Positions 61,961 to 62,151 of a stretch of DNA of 62,151 nucleotides are shown here, piece by piece. The notes under the pieces were generated by a model, which saw only the letters and a program-made list of their open reading frames with translations, did no database searches and was not told the origin of the DNA. The DNA comes from an uncultured Prevotella sp. (lineage in GTDB: Bacteria; Bacteroidota; Bacteroidia; Bacteroidales; Bacteroidaceae). Positions within the stretch are counted from its first letter, which is position 1; the number at the start of each line of letters is the position of its first letter. The position numbers were made by a program, and so were the translations under genes. The stretch covers positions 1-62,151 of the forward strand of contig CAJONQ010000025.1 in the NCBI GenBank assembly GCA_905235835.1. The letters run 5' to 3'.

Positions 61961-62052
61961 TATTTTACTATTACTCTTTTGTTATTCATCCCTGTCAAGC
62001 CCACGAATGCTTTCATATCATCTAGTATTTGCTTGCAATTGGTTATTCCTTT

Positions 62053-62151
62053 GCAAAGATACGAATAAGTGAGCACAAAACAAAGAATTTATTCTTTTTT
62101 TGTCGAACGGGAGTATTTTAGCCGTATCCATACGGCAAAGATACGAATAAG
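62053..62151. repeat. Repeated 17-base promoter-like sequence at the window edge
   Basis: GCAAAGATACGAATAAG occurs at 62053-62069 and again at 62135-62151, running into the window edge. Both copies contain a leftward TATCTTTG box. The second may be a second promoter for the protease genes or belong to the gene beyond the window. Confidence 0.7.
62054..62084 (-). promoter_or_regulatory. Promoter of the C10 protease genes
   Basis: Leftward TTTG (plus CAAA 62081-62084), 19 bases, TATCTTTG (62054-62061). The leader is about 90 bases. Confidence 0.7.

Noticed and set aside
1..62151. CRISPR arrays, tRNA or rRNA genes and riboswitches
   Set aside because: I looked for regularly spaced repeats, tRNA-like T-loops and rRNA segments and saw none. 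A covariance-model scan would be needed to exclude small structured RNAs.

Overview
The window looks like chromosomal DNA from a Bacteroidota member, most likely Prevotellaceae (Prevotella in the broad sense). The evidence is as follows. Six large secreted proteins end in the type IX secretion tail of the form YDLQGR...GIYIVNGKKV(V/I)VK. Promoters match the Bacteroidota pattern (T)TTG-N19-21-TAnnTTTG. The start sites seldom have a Shine-Dalgarno sequence. The spc/alpha ribosomal proteins are of Bacteroidota type. No rRNA, tRNA or CRISPR array was recognised.

Region 1 (1-11.5 kb) holds two PIN-domain toxin-antitoxin pairs. They flank a 950-aa surface protein (discoidin and Fn3-like domains) and a 47-aa peptide gene. 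Next comes a leftward beta-1,3-glucan operon: a secreted putative glycan-binding protein, a GH16 laminarinase with three copies of the same binding-like module, and a GH128-like glucanase. Region 2 (11.5-22.6 kb) holds an aquaporin and two tandem sensor proteins. One is a complete histidine kinase; the other is a paralogue without the phospho-accepting His and without an ATPase domain. A YqiA-type esterase fused to a degenerate HAD domain follows. Then comes a leftward operon of a PEP-synthase-like protein, a PIG-L deacetylase and a GH20 hexosaminidase.

Region 3 (22.8-29.4 kb) is an accessory island. It starts with a tyrosine recombinase and two small HTH (excisionase-like) genes. A cassette bounded by 23-bp perfect inverted repeats (24999-25021 and 29299-29321) follows. 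The cassette carries an XRE regulator, an AT-rich gene pair, a phosphodiester-glycosidase-like secreted protein and a YhcG/DUF1016 nuclease-like protein. The AT-rich pair encodes a two-TM coiled-coil protein ending in an FtsK-gamma-like winged helix and a CHAT/caspase-like His-Cys protein. I consider this pair the best candidate in the window for an undescribed (probably defence or conflict) system.

Region 4 (30.0-37.4 kb) is core metabolism: a UDG-family protein, O-acetylhomoserine sulfhydrylase and a DASS transporter in one operon; NADP-glutamate dehydrogenase behind a palindromic promoter; a glycine-zipper lipoprotein; and a membrane-bound AraC regulator broken by a one-base frameshift. 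Region 5 (37.4-52.3 kb) is a leftward ribosomal operon from rplC to rplQ with secY, map, infA, rpmJ and rpoA. rpsJ is absent in front of rplC. Region 6 (52.3-62.15 kb) holds a PepSY-like lipoprotein with an ABC exporter, then a C10 (streptopain/interpain-like) protease of 1510 aa and a 920-aa paralogue that keeps only the non-protease part.

Functions are assigned by reading motifs and family resemblance by eye; no database search was run.
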